A stretch of 64,000 nucleotides of DNA from Fimbriiglobus ruber (GTDB lineage: Bacteria; Planctomycetota; Planctomycetia; Gemmatales; Gemmataceae): contig NZ_NIDE01000004.1 of assembly GCF_002197845.1 (NCBI RefSeq), positions 744,001 through 808,000 of the forward strand. The letters run 5' to 3'. The number at the start of each line of letters is the position of its first letter. Within the stretch, counting starts at the first letter, position 1. The translations under genes were made by a program, and so were the position numbers. Positions 44,215 to 52,131 of this stretch are shown piece by piece. Under the pieces are notes generated by a model, which saw nothing but the letters and a program-made list of their open reading frames with translations, ran no database searches and was not told where the DNA came from.

Positions 44215-45104
44215 TTACAGCCCCTTTCCGAGTACGACGATGAGCGTTTCGGTCGCGTCCCCGCGGCGGACCTTCAACCGGGCCGCGTCGCCCGACTTGG
44301 CGTCCGTGAGTTCTTTGGTCAGGTCGCGCGCGCGGGTCACGTCGTGGAATTTGACATCCTCCGGCTTGGCCCCCTCGGCCCCGACGCCGACCGCCTCGAT
44401 CCGGTCGCCCCGCTTAACCCCGGCCTTGTCCGCCGGGCTACCCGCGAAGACCGCTTTGACGACGAGCCCGTCTTTCTGCTCGTCCGTCTCGATACCAACG
44501 AACCCGCGCGGGGTGGTTTCGAAGTTCGCCTTGATGCCCAGGAGCCCGGTGACAACCTTGATGATCGGGCCGAGCAGGTCGAGCCCGCCCTGGCTGTTGT
44601 TCTTGCTGCCGGCTTTGACCGCCGGGGAACGAAGTCGAGGGGCACCCAGACCAGCTTGTCCGCGGAGAAATCGTAGGTGATCCGGTAGCGCGCGAGGACG
44701 TTGTACCCGATCACGCCTTGCAATTCGACGCCCGCGAGACCGAGGCTGTTCATACCTTCGAGCTGGAACAGGTCGGCCACCCGCGCCTTGGCGTCGGGGA
44801 CGGTCAACCCGCCTTCCACCTGAAACGTCGTCACCGGAGCCCAGCCGTTGTCGTCCGGCTTGAGGCCGACCTTATCGGCGATCTTCTTGGTGAGGAACAC
44901 GGCCGGCGCGCCGGTGTCGAGGATCATGTTGAACGGCCCCTTGCCGTTCAGTTTGACGCGGACGAGGACGTGCTTGGTGTCCGTCAGCCGGTACGGGATT
45001 TCGTAGCGATCGGCGGCCTTGGCGGGCGACTTCGGCGGGTCGGCGGCCGGGGCGACGGGCACGAAGGCCGCCGCGGTCGCGAGAAGAACGAGCCAGCGGG
45101 TCAT
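44215..45104 (-). pseudogene. Second aspartyl protease-PDZ gene, broken by a one-base loss
   Basis: The frame from the ATG at 45104 encodes a signal peptide and the protease domain (LDTGAPAVFL, Asp63) and is open up to VWVPLDFVP. It then turns Arg-rich. The continuation lies in another frame: GLDLLGPIIKVVTG, then a PDZ domain (FAGSPADKAGVKRGDRIEAV) to LIVVLGKGL and TAA at 44215-44217. The shift is at the G-run 44624-44627 (GGGG where five are needed). Restored, the protein would be about 297 residues. It is a paralogue of the gene at 43373. Confidence 0.88.
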
Positions 45105-45579
45105 GGAGATCTCATGGTGTAAAGCGCGGTCGCGGGTCCGCCCGGGGCGGCATTCACTACGGAATTGTACCACGCACGAGAGGGCAAAGTGTCAGCGGGA
45201 GTAGGACTTAGTGGCGTTCTTCGAGTTGCGGCCGCTGACGGAGCGGTGGCCTCAAATTCTGATGCACTTCTTGACACGCATTGCCTGAAAACTTTTTCCA
45301 CGGTAAATTATTCCCGGGCCGTAAGCCGTCGTGTCAAACAGGCTGTATCTTGAACCGAGTTCTTAGCTAAGTCGGTCTTGAGCTACTTCCTGGCCCGAAA
45401 GTTTGAGCCCCTGGTCTTCGTCGTGGGTTTCTTCGCGGATACGGGCACCGCGCTTGTGAGAATGCGACTGTCCGCGTGCAAAGGTCCGCACGCCCTGATG
45501 CTCGCCCTTGAGCACCTGAACGGCGTCCGGCGTCGAGATTCGACGCGGCTGGACGTCATCATCATGGAGGATGAACATC
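45105..45579. other. Intergenic region with weak open frames only
   Basis: 475 bases. Frames at 45363-45581 (minus) and 45378-45818 (plus) overlap one another and the phosphatase gene start; neither resembles a family. No repeat or hairpin is clear. I report no gene here. Confidence 0.5.
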
Positions 45580-46569
45580 ATGGCAGGGTTGCCAGCATGG
45601 GTGGTCGCGTCGACCGGCGGGCTCTTTTCCGCGCTCGCGACCGCGGGCTTGATTCACACCTACCAAGATTCTTACCTTTTCGACCCGGACCCGGTGCCGG
45701 TGGTGTCGGCGCAGGAACCGGTCCCGGTTCCCGAGGCGGCGGCCGTCAACGCGGCCCCGCTCCACAACGTGTTCCGGCTCGCGGACAACTTGTACAGCGG
45801 AAGTGGCCCCGAAGGTGAGGCGGCGTTCGCCGCGCTGGAACGTCTCGGCATCAAGACGGTTCTATCGGTCGACGGGGCACAGCCGGACGAGACCGGTGCC
45901 CGCAGGCACGGTATGCGTTACGTTCACATCCCGGTCAGGTACGACGGCATCCCGCGGGAAAAAGCGTGGCAGTTGGCCCGCGCGGTCCGCGAACTGCCGG
46001 GGCCGGTTTACGTCCACTGCCACGACGGCCAGCACCGCGGGCCGGCCGCCGCCGCGGCAATCCAGCTCTGTCTCTCGCCCGACTACACGCCCGAAGCCGC
46101 GGCCACATGGCTCAAGCGGGCCGGTACCGATCCGAACTACCGGAACCTGATTTCACTTCCCCACAAACTGGCGCGACCGAGCGAGGGCGACTTGAGTCGC
46201 GTCTCGGGCGATTTCCCGTCGGCCGTGCCCGCCGCGGAACTGACGCAGGTCATGCTCGACGTGGACGCACGGTGGGAGAAGGTGAAAGGGGCGGCGGCAG
46301 CTGGGTGGGCCACCCCGGTCGCGGCCCCGGAAGCCAATCCCGTCGACGACCTCATCTACCTCCGCGAGTTGTACCGCGAGGCCGGCAGCCGGCCCTCGAT
46401 TTCCAAGAAGGGGGAAGAACTCGTCCACCTGTTCCACGAAGCGGAAGTGGCGACCGCGGAACTGGAAGCGGCCCTCCGCGCGAGCCCCGCCGAACCCGAA
46501 AAAGTTCAAGCTGCGCTCAACAGATCTCAGGCCGCGTGCGTGACCTGCCACATCAAATTGCGCGATTAA
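45580..46569 (+). CDS. Membrane-anchored Cys-phosphatase with C-terminal CxxCH
   Basis: A 329-residue protein. A hydrophobic N-terminal anchor (WVVASTGGLFSALATAGLI) is followed by a Pro/Val-rich linker. A dual-specificity-type phosphatase domain has LYSGSGPEGEAAFAALERLG and the P-loop HCHDGQHRG (146-154; Cys147, Arg153; HCx5R). The C-terminal part is helical and ends CVTCH at 320-324, a haem-c attachment motif seven to eight residues from the end, like cytochrome c'. Second ATG at 45580 is preferred because GGAGG lies nine bases upstream. The fusion is unusual. Confidence 0.85.
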   Translation: MAGLPAWVVASTGGLFSALATAGLIHTYQDSYLFDPDPVPVVSAQEPVPVPEAAAVNAAPLHNVFRLADNLYSGSGPEGEAAFAALERLGIKTVLSVDGAQPDETGARRHGMRYVHIPVRYDGIPREKAWQLARAVRELPGPVYVHCHDGQHRGPAAAAAIQLCLSPDYTPEAAATWLKRAGTDPNYRNLISLPHKLARPSEGDLSRVSGDFPSAVPAAELTQVMLDVDARWEKVKGAAAAGWATPVAAPEANPVDDLIYLRELYREAGSRPSISKKGEELVHLFHEAEVATAELEAALRASPAEPEKVQAALNRSQAACVTCHIKLRD

Positions 46570-46571
46570 TT

Positions 46572-46662
46572 GCATTTATTGCGCGGAAACCCCTGTTTTT
46601 GGGTCGGCGGGTCTCCGCGACTGCCGAGCCGGGAGCATTTATTGCGCGGAAACCCCTGTTTT
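46572..46662. repeat. 28-bp direct repeat pair
   Basis: GCATTTATTGCGCGGAAACC and the following eight bases occur at 46572-46599 and again at 46635-46662, identical, 63 bases apart. There are only two copies. Confidence 0.9.
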
Positions 46663-46694
46663 CGGACCCGCGGGTTGCCACAGTTATCCCGTGT

Positions 46695-46814
46695 TCGGCG
46701 CGGGTCTCCGACCCCGCCGTCGCACGCCGCCCGAGACACCGACCGGAGGGGCACGCGCCGTGGGGCGGGAGACCTGCGGTCGGGCCGAACGGCGGGGTCG
46801 GAGACCCGCGCCGA
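46695..46814. repeat. 26-bp inverted repeat (family F)
   Basis: Arms 46695-46720 and 46789-46814 are exact reverse complements with a 68-base spacer. Core GCGCGGGTCTCCGACCCCGC. Confidence 0.9.
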
Positions 46815-46883
46815 GCGCCGGTGCAGGGGGCGATTGCGACCGGATGGTTACTCCACCTCAGCCGCCTAACTTATTTTCTTATC

Positions 46884-46918
46884 TCTGATCCGCGTTTATC
46901 TGCGTTCATCTGCGGCGA
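46884..46918. repeat. Lone half copy of dispersed repeat family A
   Basis: Matches the right arm of the inverted repeat at 4102-4136 in 34 of 35 bases. There is no partner arm nearby. Confidence 0.9.
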
Positions 46919-46927
46919 AAAATGCTT

Positions 46928-49900
46928 TTACGTTCCTTCCGCGAACACCATTCCGATCTTCTCCGCCACCTCACGGAGCCACGTCATCGCGGGCAACCCG
47001 TAGGGGCGGAACTTCTCGGGTCGCTCGGTGCCTTCTTCGAGGAAGAGGGCGCGGTTGCGACCGAGGCGACTCGCCAGCGGAGAGTCGATCAGGTGGCTGG
47101 AGTCGGACGCGCTCATCTGGAACAGGACGCGGAGCGCGAACTCCTTCAAGCCTTGACGGTCCATCGCGCGTTGCAGGTTCGTCAGTGAGTCGCACCACGC
47201 GATGACGTGGATGCTCAACGGCGGCCCTTCGCGCAGGATCGTCGCGAACATTTCGCCCGGCGAAGCCTGCTTTTCCCCCTTGCGGCCGAACCCGAAATCG
47301 TCCTCCGACTTTCGCAGTTCGCGGAGCCGGTGAAGTCCGTGGATGATCAGGTACTTCGGCGAGCGGTCGGCCGTCTCACCCTTTTGCCGGCGGTCGAGTT
47401 CACCGGCCACGGCTCCCAACGCCGCCTGCAGTTCGGACCGTTCGACCACCGACCCGGTCAAGCCGATCGCGTTGGCCGCGTTTCGTAGGTAGTCCGCGTA
47501 CTCCGAGTCGTCCGGCGTGCCGTCGACCACGGTAAACGTCCGGGTGCTTCCGGGCGCCGCGGCGGACGGTCGGAAGCGGGCGGCGAGCGCGACGAGGGCG
47601 GCCGTGGCCAGCCCGAGCGCGCCTTCCTCGTGCTGCCCCAGCATCAGCATGTTCGCCGCCGACTGCGGGCGGAAGACGGCAGCGGTCGGGTCTTTGATGG
47701 CAATGGCCTCGCCGAGCCACGCGGTCGGCGGGCCGGCCGGGATCTGATCCGGGGCCGCCGCGAGCAGGCGGGATAGTGGGACGTTCCGCGACATGTCCGC
47801 GGCGCTGCTCCCCTCGAACACGAGCGGGGCGGGGTAGCCCTTGTCGGCCGCCCGGTCGCGCATGTTGACCAGGTAGCGCTCGCGGAGGTCTTCCGACAGC
47901 CAGACTACCTGGAACGGGTCGTTCCCTTCGACCATCCCGTTCGCGTCGTTGTAAATCGCCTCGCCGGGCCGGTTCAACAGACGGGCAGCCGTGTTGTCCT
48001 TGCTCAAGATTAGCTGCGCGTCCGCCTCGCTGCACTGGAGGGCGATGCGGACTGCCATCTGGTCGATGGTACTCCGGGCCAGCGAGAACGCGCCGCCGAG
48101 GGTCTGCGAACCCAGGATGACGTGGACGCCGAACGCCCGGCCCTGGCGGACCAGCCGGTCGAGCAACAGGGCGGCTTCCTGGGCAAGTTTGTCGTCCTCG
48201 ACGAAGAACTCCTGGAACTCGTCCACCACGAACAGAATCCGCGGGGACCGGACGCCCGGCTTGGCTTCGCGGTAGCCGGCGAGGTCGTTGACACCCAGGT
48301 CGCGGAACGCGTCCCCGCGCTCGCGGAGGATGCCGTCGAGCCGCTGGAGGACGCTCAGGCCGAACTCCCGCTCGCTCTCGATGGCCACGACGCGGGCGTG
48401 TGGCAGCCGGAACTGCGCGTACATCTTGAATTCGACGCCCTTCTTGAAGTCGATCATGTACAGTTCGGCTTCGTCCGGGCTGTAAGTCAGTGCGAGGTTC
48501 GTAATCAGCGCGTGCAACAGGGTCGATTTCCCCGACCCGGTTTTCCCGGCGATGAGGCCGTGCTGGGCGGTCCCCCGGCCGAGCGACATGATCTGCCGGC
48601 GGGTGGCCCCGGCCCGGCCGATCGGGATCTCGAACCCCTTGGCCGCGCTCGCCGTCCAGACCTTGTCCGGCGCCGGGGCGATGTACTCGAACGGCACCTC
48701 GACGCGGGCCGCGTCCTTGCTCGCCTGCCCGACCTTGCGGACGATGGCGGCGACCGCGTCCGACGGGGGCGGGGCTTCGATAGCTAACGGGAACGCGGCC
48801 AGCGCCTCGTTCTGCGGGTGGAACTTCCCGTTGGCCCAGTTCAGGGTAAGCGCGACTTGCTCCAGGTCTTCCAGGCGGAAATCCCGCGGGAGGGTGGCCC
48901 GCGTGTCCACGCCGACCAGCGTGCAGACGCCGCAGGCCGGGCCGCTCGACATGATGCTGATGAGCCGGCGGGCGGCCGCCGGGCTGAAGTTGACCGGGAA
49001 GTTCGCGATCACCAGGACGCGGTACGGCTCGGCCACTTCGCCGGCCGCGCGGTTGTAATCCTCGATACTCTTGTACTGGTTCCGCAGGTACTTCTGGATC
49101 ACGTTCTCCATGTGTTCGGTCAGGTCGGCGAGCTTGGTTTCGATCTGCTGCGGCTCGGTCCAGATCCGGCTCGTGACCAGATTCTCGTCGTAGTCCGCCA
49201 GGTGCATGAAGGCCGCGAAGTTCTCGCCCAGGCCGACCGGATCGATGATGGTGAACCGGACCTTGCCCGGCGGCAACCCCGTCAGGAACCGGAGCATCAT
49301 CGCCTGGAGCGCGGCCACGCACGCCGGCCGGCCCTCGTCGCTCGCTTTGAGGAGGATCGCACACTTGTCGGGGAAGGGCAGGTACGCCGGCACCGCCACG
49401 TGGAACGGCTCGGGCGGGTCGAGCCGGGGGTCGTCCGGGCGGCCGTTTGGTAGGGCGAACAGGTTGACGTCGAGCGAGCCGTACCGCACGCCCGCGGGCA
49501 CTTCTTTCGGCGGCGCGTAGCTCGAAGAAACGTTTGCCCACGCTGGGAACCACCCGGTGCCGAAGGTGGTCAGCCCGGTGCAGACGCCGCGGACCTCTTC
49601 CACCCCACCCTGCCACGCGGCGGACATCTGGTTCCACGCCTTGTCGCGTGACGCCTCGGCCGCCGCCGTCTTGTCGGCGAACCGCTTCTCGGCAGCCGCC
49701 ACCTCGGCGTCGAACCGCTTGGTCGCGTAGGCCGCCGCCTTGTCGTACCGCTCGGTTTCCGTGCGCAGATCGTTGGTTCGGCCGGTCCCGAGTTCCTGGA
49801 TCTTGGCGGCGTGGTCCGCGTCGATCTTGATGAGGGTCGCGGTGAGCCGCTTTTCGAGGTCCGCGATTTTCGGCTGGTAGTGGTCGTCGGTCTTCTTCTT

Positions 49901-50869
49901 GTTCGTCGCGTGCTGCTCGGCGACGAGCCGCTTTTGCTCGGCGTAAGTCTTGTTGGCGTGGGCGTCGAGGAGTTGGGTCGCGCGGTCGGCCTCGGCCAGG
50001 TAAACACCCAGGGCCATCCCGCGGTCGCGCACCTGCCGCTTGGCCAGCACGCCGACCAGGACGCGCAAGAACACCCCGCCCACGACCGCCCACGCGCCGA
50101 TAAAAGCGAACTTAATGTTCATCGACTGGCTAAACAGCGGGATCACGACGGCGGCCGCCAGCAATCCGGCGAGGACGGCCATGCCAAGTGTGGGAACCAC
50201 GCCGAGCAACTTGGGCAGGCTGGCCCGGTTCAACCGGTCGGAGGCGGCGTCGGCATCCTCCAGACACTTCTGCACCTTCCCGATCGGGTCGGTCGGGGTC
50301 GGAGGCGGAAGGCGGGCCGGGTCGAACGCGACCCGCTCCCGGGACAACCCGGTCCGCACGAGGACCGTCGTGGCCGTGTCCCACGCCGCCGCGACGTGCT
50401 TGGTCGCCGTGGCCACCGTCCGCTTCAGTTCCTGATACCGGTCGGTCGTTTCCTTCTCCGCGGCTTCGTACAGGGAGTCGACGGTCCAGATCTTGTCCTG
50501 GTATTCGGACCGGGCGGTCTTCAGCTGGGCGGAAAACTGGTCGACCATCTTCTTGCGGGTGTCGAGCCGCCCGCGGTCGGCGTCGGCGCGGGCGGTGTCG
50601 GACCGCGTGCCGATTTCCTCCATCGCCGTTTCGTGGGCGGTGAGGAGTTCGTCGTGCGCTTTCTTGCGCGCGGCCGCGAGCGTCCGCCGGGCCTTCTGGA
50701 CCTCGCGGTCGGCTTCGGCGGCCGCCGCGTCGAACGTGTCGGACACCGACCGTTCGCCCGTGGAGCGGTCGCGGACGAGTTGTTGGAGCCGGGCGAGGGC
50801 CGTCCGCTGCTGGTCGAACAACGAATTGGTAGACATGGAGAACCCGGCCGCGTGTGAGGGGGAGGTCAT
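46928..50869 (-). CDS. FtsK/SpoIIIE-EssC-like membrane ATPase of a type VII-like locus
   Basis: About 1313 residues from the ATG at 50869, which overlaps the upstream stop as ATGA; an alternative ATG at 50836 (MSTNSLFDQQ) has no ribosome site. An N-terminal coiled coil (20-160) precedes two membrane helices (about 223-246 and 254-275) and a second coiled coil (about 300-415). Three ATPase-like modules follow. The first (about 500-650) lacks a P-loop. The second is complete, with Walker A AGKTGSGKS (774-782), YMIDFKKGVEF and Walker B ILFVVDEF (878-885). The third (about 1020-1260, MLMLGQHEEGALGLATAALV) is degenerate. This order is that of EssC/EccC motors in type VII secretion. Confidence 0.85.
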   Translation of the reverse strand: MTSPSHAAGFSMSTNSLFDQQRTALARLQQLVRDRSTGERSVSDTFDAAAAEADREVQKARRTLAAARKKAHDELLTAHETAMEEIGTRSDTARADADRGRLDTRKKMVDQFSAQLKTARSEYQDKIWTVDSLYEAAEKETTDRYQELKRTVATATKHVAAAWDTATTVLVRTGLSRERVAFDPARLPPPTPTDPIGKVQKCLEDADAASDRLNRASLPKLLGVVPTLGMAVLAGLLAAAVVIPLFSQSMNIKFAFIGAWAVVGGVFLRVLVGVLAKRQVRDRGMALGVYLAEADRATQLLDAHANKTYAEQKRLVAEQHATNKKKTDDHYQPKIADLEKRLTATLIKIDADHAAKIQELGTGRTNDLRTETERYDKAAAYATKRFDAEVAAAEKRFADKTAAAEASRDKAWNQMSAAWQGGVEEVRGVCTGLTTFGTGWFPAWANVSSSYAPPKEVPAGVRYGSLDVNLFALPNGRPDDPRLDPPEPFHVAVPAYLPFPDKCAILLKASDEGRPACVAALQAMMLRFLTGLPPGKVRFTIIDPVGLGENFAAFMHLADYDENLVTSRIWTEPQQIETKLADLTEHMENVIQKYLRNQYKSIEDYNRAAGEVAEPYRVLVIANFPVNFSPAAARRLISIMSSGPACGVCTLVGVDTRATLPRDFRLEDLEQVALTLNWANGKFHPQNEALAAFPLAIEAPPPSDAVAAIVRKVGQASKDAARVEVPFEYIAPAPDKVWTASAAKGFEIPIGRAGATRRQIMSLGRGTAQHGLIAGKTGSGKSTLLHALITNLALTYSPDEAELYMIDFKKGVEFKMYAQFRLPHARVVAIESEREFGLSVLQRLDGILRERGDAFRDLGVNDLAGYREAKPGVRSPRILFVVDEFQEFFVEDDKLAQEAALLLDRLVRQGRAFGVHVILGSQTLGGAFSLARSTIDQMAVRIALQCSEADAQLILSKDNTAARLLNRPGEAIYNDANGMVEGNDPFQVVWLSEDLRERYLVNMRDRAADKGYPAPLVFEGSSAADMSRNVPLSRLLAAAPDQIPAGPPTAWLGEAIAIKDPTAAVFRPQSAANMLMLGQHEEGALGLATAALVALAARFRPSAAAPGSTRTFTVVDGTPDDSEYADYLRNAANAIGLTGSVVERSELQAALGAVAGELDRRQKGETADRSPKYLIIHGLHRLRELRKSEDDFGFGRKGEKQASPGEMFATILREGPPLSIHVIAWCDSLTNLQRAMDRQGLKEFALRVLFQMSASDSSHLIDSPLASRLGRNRALFLEEGTERPEKFRPYGLPAMTWLREVAEKIGMVFAEGT

Positions 50870-51087
50870 GAAGAAAATTCGCAATCCTGCCGGATCTGCG
50901 TGAACAGGACGGCGAGCTGATCGACCGCGGCGAGCGCGCCGGATACCGCGTCGTCGAGCGGTTCCCACACCTGCTGCTCGAATTCGAGCCGGGTGCTGTC
51001 GTTCCAGATTTCGGTCGTGCTGTCCCACCGCGCGCGGGCGGTCTTTTGGGCGTCGTACAGTTGGCCGCGGTTGCCGCCGAATTTCAT
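50866..51087 (-). CDS. WXG100-like small protein (B)
   Basis: A 73-residue helical protein from the ATG at 51087 (GAGG six bases upstream; the frame's earlier codons are not coding-like). It contains EIWNDSTRLEFEQQVWEPL, a WxD...F turn between two predicted helices, comparable with the WxG helical hairpin of ESAT-6/WXG100 proteins. Its stop overlaps the ATPase start by ATGA, implying coupled translation. Call as WXG100-like is by pattern and context. Confidence 0.65.
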   Translation of the reverse strand: MKFGGNRGQLYDAQKTARARWDSTTEIWNDSTRLEFEQQVWEPLDDAVSGALAAVDQLAVLFTQIRQDCEFSS

Positions 51088-51122
51088 GACAGACCTCGGG
51101 GAAAAGGATTCCGGCCGCCGCG

Positions 51123-51611
51123 TCAATCGTGTTTCACTTCCGCGTACCGTTCCAGGGCTTCGATCCGGCGGGTCAGAAGGGCCGCGCCGCGGGTGAGGTC
51201 GCCGTCCAGAAAGAGTTCCAGGCGGTGGCCGTGCCCGGAATAAAGTTCGTCAATCTGCTTCGGAACCCGGGCGAGCCACGTCCGGCACGTCCGCACTTTC
51301 TCCTCGGCATGTTCCAGCCGGGCCTTCGCGCGGCGGAGGTTGCGTTCCTGGAGGGTGGTATCCGGCTCGCGGCCGTCGAACCCGGCGAACTTTCTCGCCG
51401 ACAGCTCGGCCTTGGCCTGCGTCACTTCTTCTTCACAGTCGCGAACGGCCCGCTGCCATAACGAGAGTTGATCCGAGATCCAGTCAATCCCGCGGCGGAT
51501 TTCCATGCGGATGCCGCCCAGCGCCTCGGACGCGTCCGACTTGTAAAGCGCGAGCGCGGCCAACCACTCACGGAGCGCGGGAATCGAAGTCACATCGGCG
51601 CCTGCGTCCAT
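51123..51611 (-). CDS. Coiled-coil protein of the type VII-like locus
   Basis: A 162-residue soluble protein, predicted helical throughout. A long coiled coil (about 55-110) has ERNLRRAKARLEHAEEKVRT. No signal peptide or membrane segment. It lies between the two WXG100-like genes, 35 bases before the 73-residue gene on the same strand, so it may be a chaperone, substrate or adaptor. No family recognised. Confidence 0.8.
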   Translation of the reverse strand: MDAGADVTSIPALREWLAALALYKSDASEALGGIRMEIRRGIDWISDQLSLWQRAVRDCEEEVTQAKAELSARKFAGFDGREPDTTLQERNLRRAKARLEHAEEKVRTCRTWLARVPKQIDELYSGHGHRLELFLDGDLTRGAALLTRRIEALERYAEVKHD

Positions 51612-51628
51612 AAGCCCCCTGGAATTTA

Positions 51629-51786
51629 GTCATCAAGTCGTCAAGTCATCAGGTCATCAAGTCGAAATTCATCCCCGGTATCCGCGATTGACGGTCAGGC
51701 CGGTAATTTCCCTGTCACCAAACCGGCACGACTACCGCCGCGAAATCTTCCGACTTGAAGACTTGATGACCTGACGACTTGATGAC
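51629..51786. repeat. Inverted repeat built of GTCATCAAGTC-type units
   Basis: The left part (51629-51665) iterates GTCATCAAGTC, GTCAAGTCATC and GGTCATCAAGTC. The right part (51748-51786) is its reverse complement with small changes. The element fills the gap between the WXG100-like A gene and the coiled-coil gene and can form a long hairpin in the transcript. Confidence 0.85.
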
Positions 51787-51788
51787 TG

Positions 51789-52061
51789 CTACCTCTGCGA
51801 CAGGTATTCTTCGATCCGCTCCGCCTTCCGTAGCAGGAACGGGATGAACTCGCTGGACACTTCGCTCAGCCGCTCGTGGTTCTTGAGGGCGATCTCGAAT
51901 TCCTGCTTAAACTTTTCGTACTCCTGGTCCCGCCAGCTGTCGCCGAGGGCGACGTACTGGCCGTGAAGACCGGCCAGGGCGGCCTGGAGTTCGCCGCAGA
52001 ATCGCTTCAAATTATGCGCGAACCGGCGGAGTTCGGCGGGATCGGCAACGGCTTGGGCCAC
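51789..52061 (-). CDS. WXG100 family protein (A), candidate type VII substrate
   Basis: A 90-residue helical-hairpin protein. The start is a GTG at 52061 with AAGGGGG upstream; the longer frame is not coding-like. Two predicted helices (ELRRFAHNLKRFCGELQAAL and EKFKQEFEIALKNHERL) flank LGDSWRDQEYEKF, matching the WXG100 turn pattern W-x-(G/D)...F. Such small proteins are exported as dimers by type VII systems. It is 71 bases downstream of the DUF4139 gene on the same strand. Confidence 0.8.
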   Translation of the reverse strand: MAQAVADPAELRRFAHNLKRFCGELQAALAGLHGQYVALGDSWRDQEYEKFKQEFEIALKNHERLSEVSSEFIPFLLRKAERIEEYLSQR

Positions 52062-52131
52062 GGCACAGCCCCCTTTCGGCGATGTTCGGTACGGTCGGAC
52101 GTGACGAACGGACGGAATTCCCCTCCACGGA

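Larger units (their letters stand above)
46570..46927. other. Repeat-rich intergenic region
   Basis: 358 bases with three kinds of repeat listed below (46572-46662, 46695-46814, 46884-46918) and no gene I support. A minus-strand frame over the direct repeat encodes a repeated KQGFPRNKC and is an artefact of it. Confidence 0.7.

Noticed and set aside
45363-45818. Overlapping opposite frames upstream of the phosphatase gene
   Set aside because: They contradict each other, run into the real gene, and neither resembles a known protein or has its own ribosome site that fits.
46572-46662. CRISPR-like repeat-spacer-repeat
   Set aside because: Only two repeat copies, no further spacers, and no cas gene in the window.
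46566-46754. Minus-strand frame with repeated KQGFPRNKC
   Set aside because: The peptide repeat is produced by the 28-bp DNA direct repeat; no ribosome site and no family.
51629-51786. Iterated GTCATCAAGTC units considered as a CRISPR array or integron attC
   Set aside because: Units are contiguous without spacers, inverted with respect to each other, and no integrase or cas gene is near.
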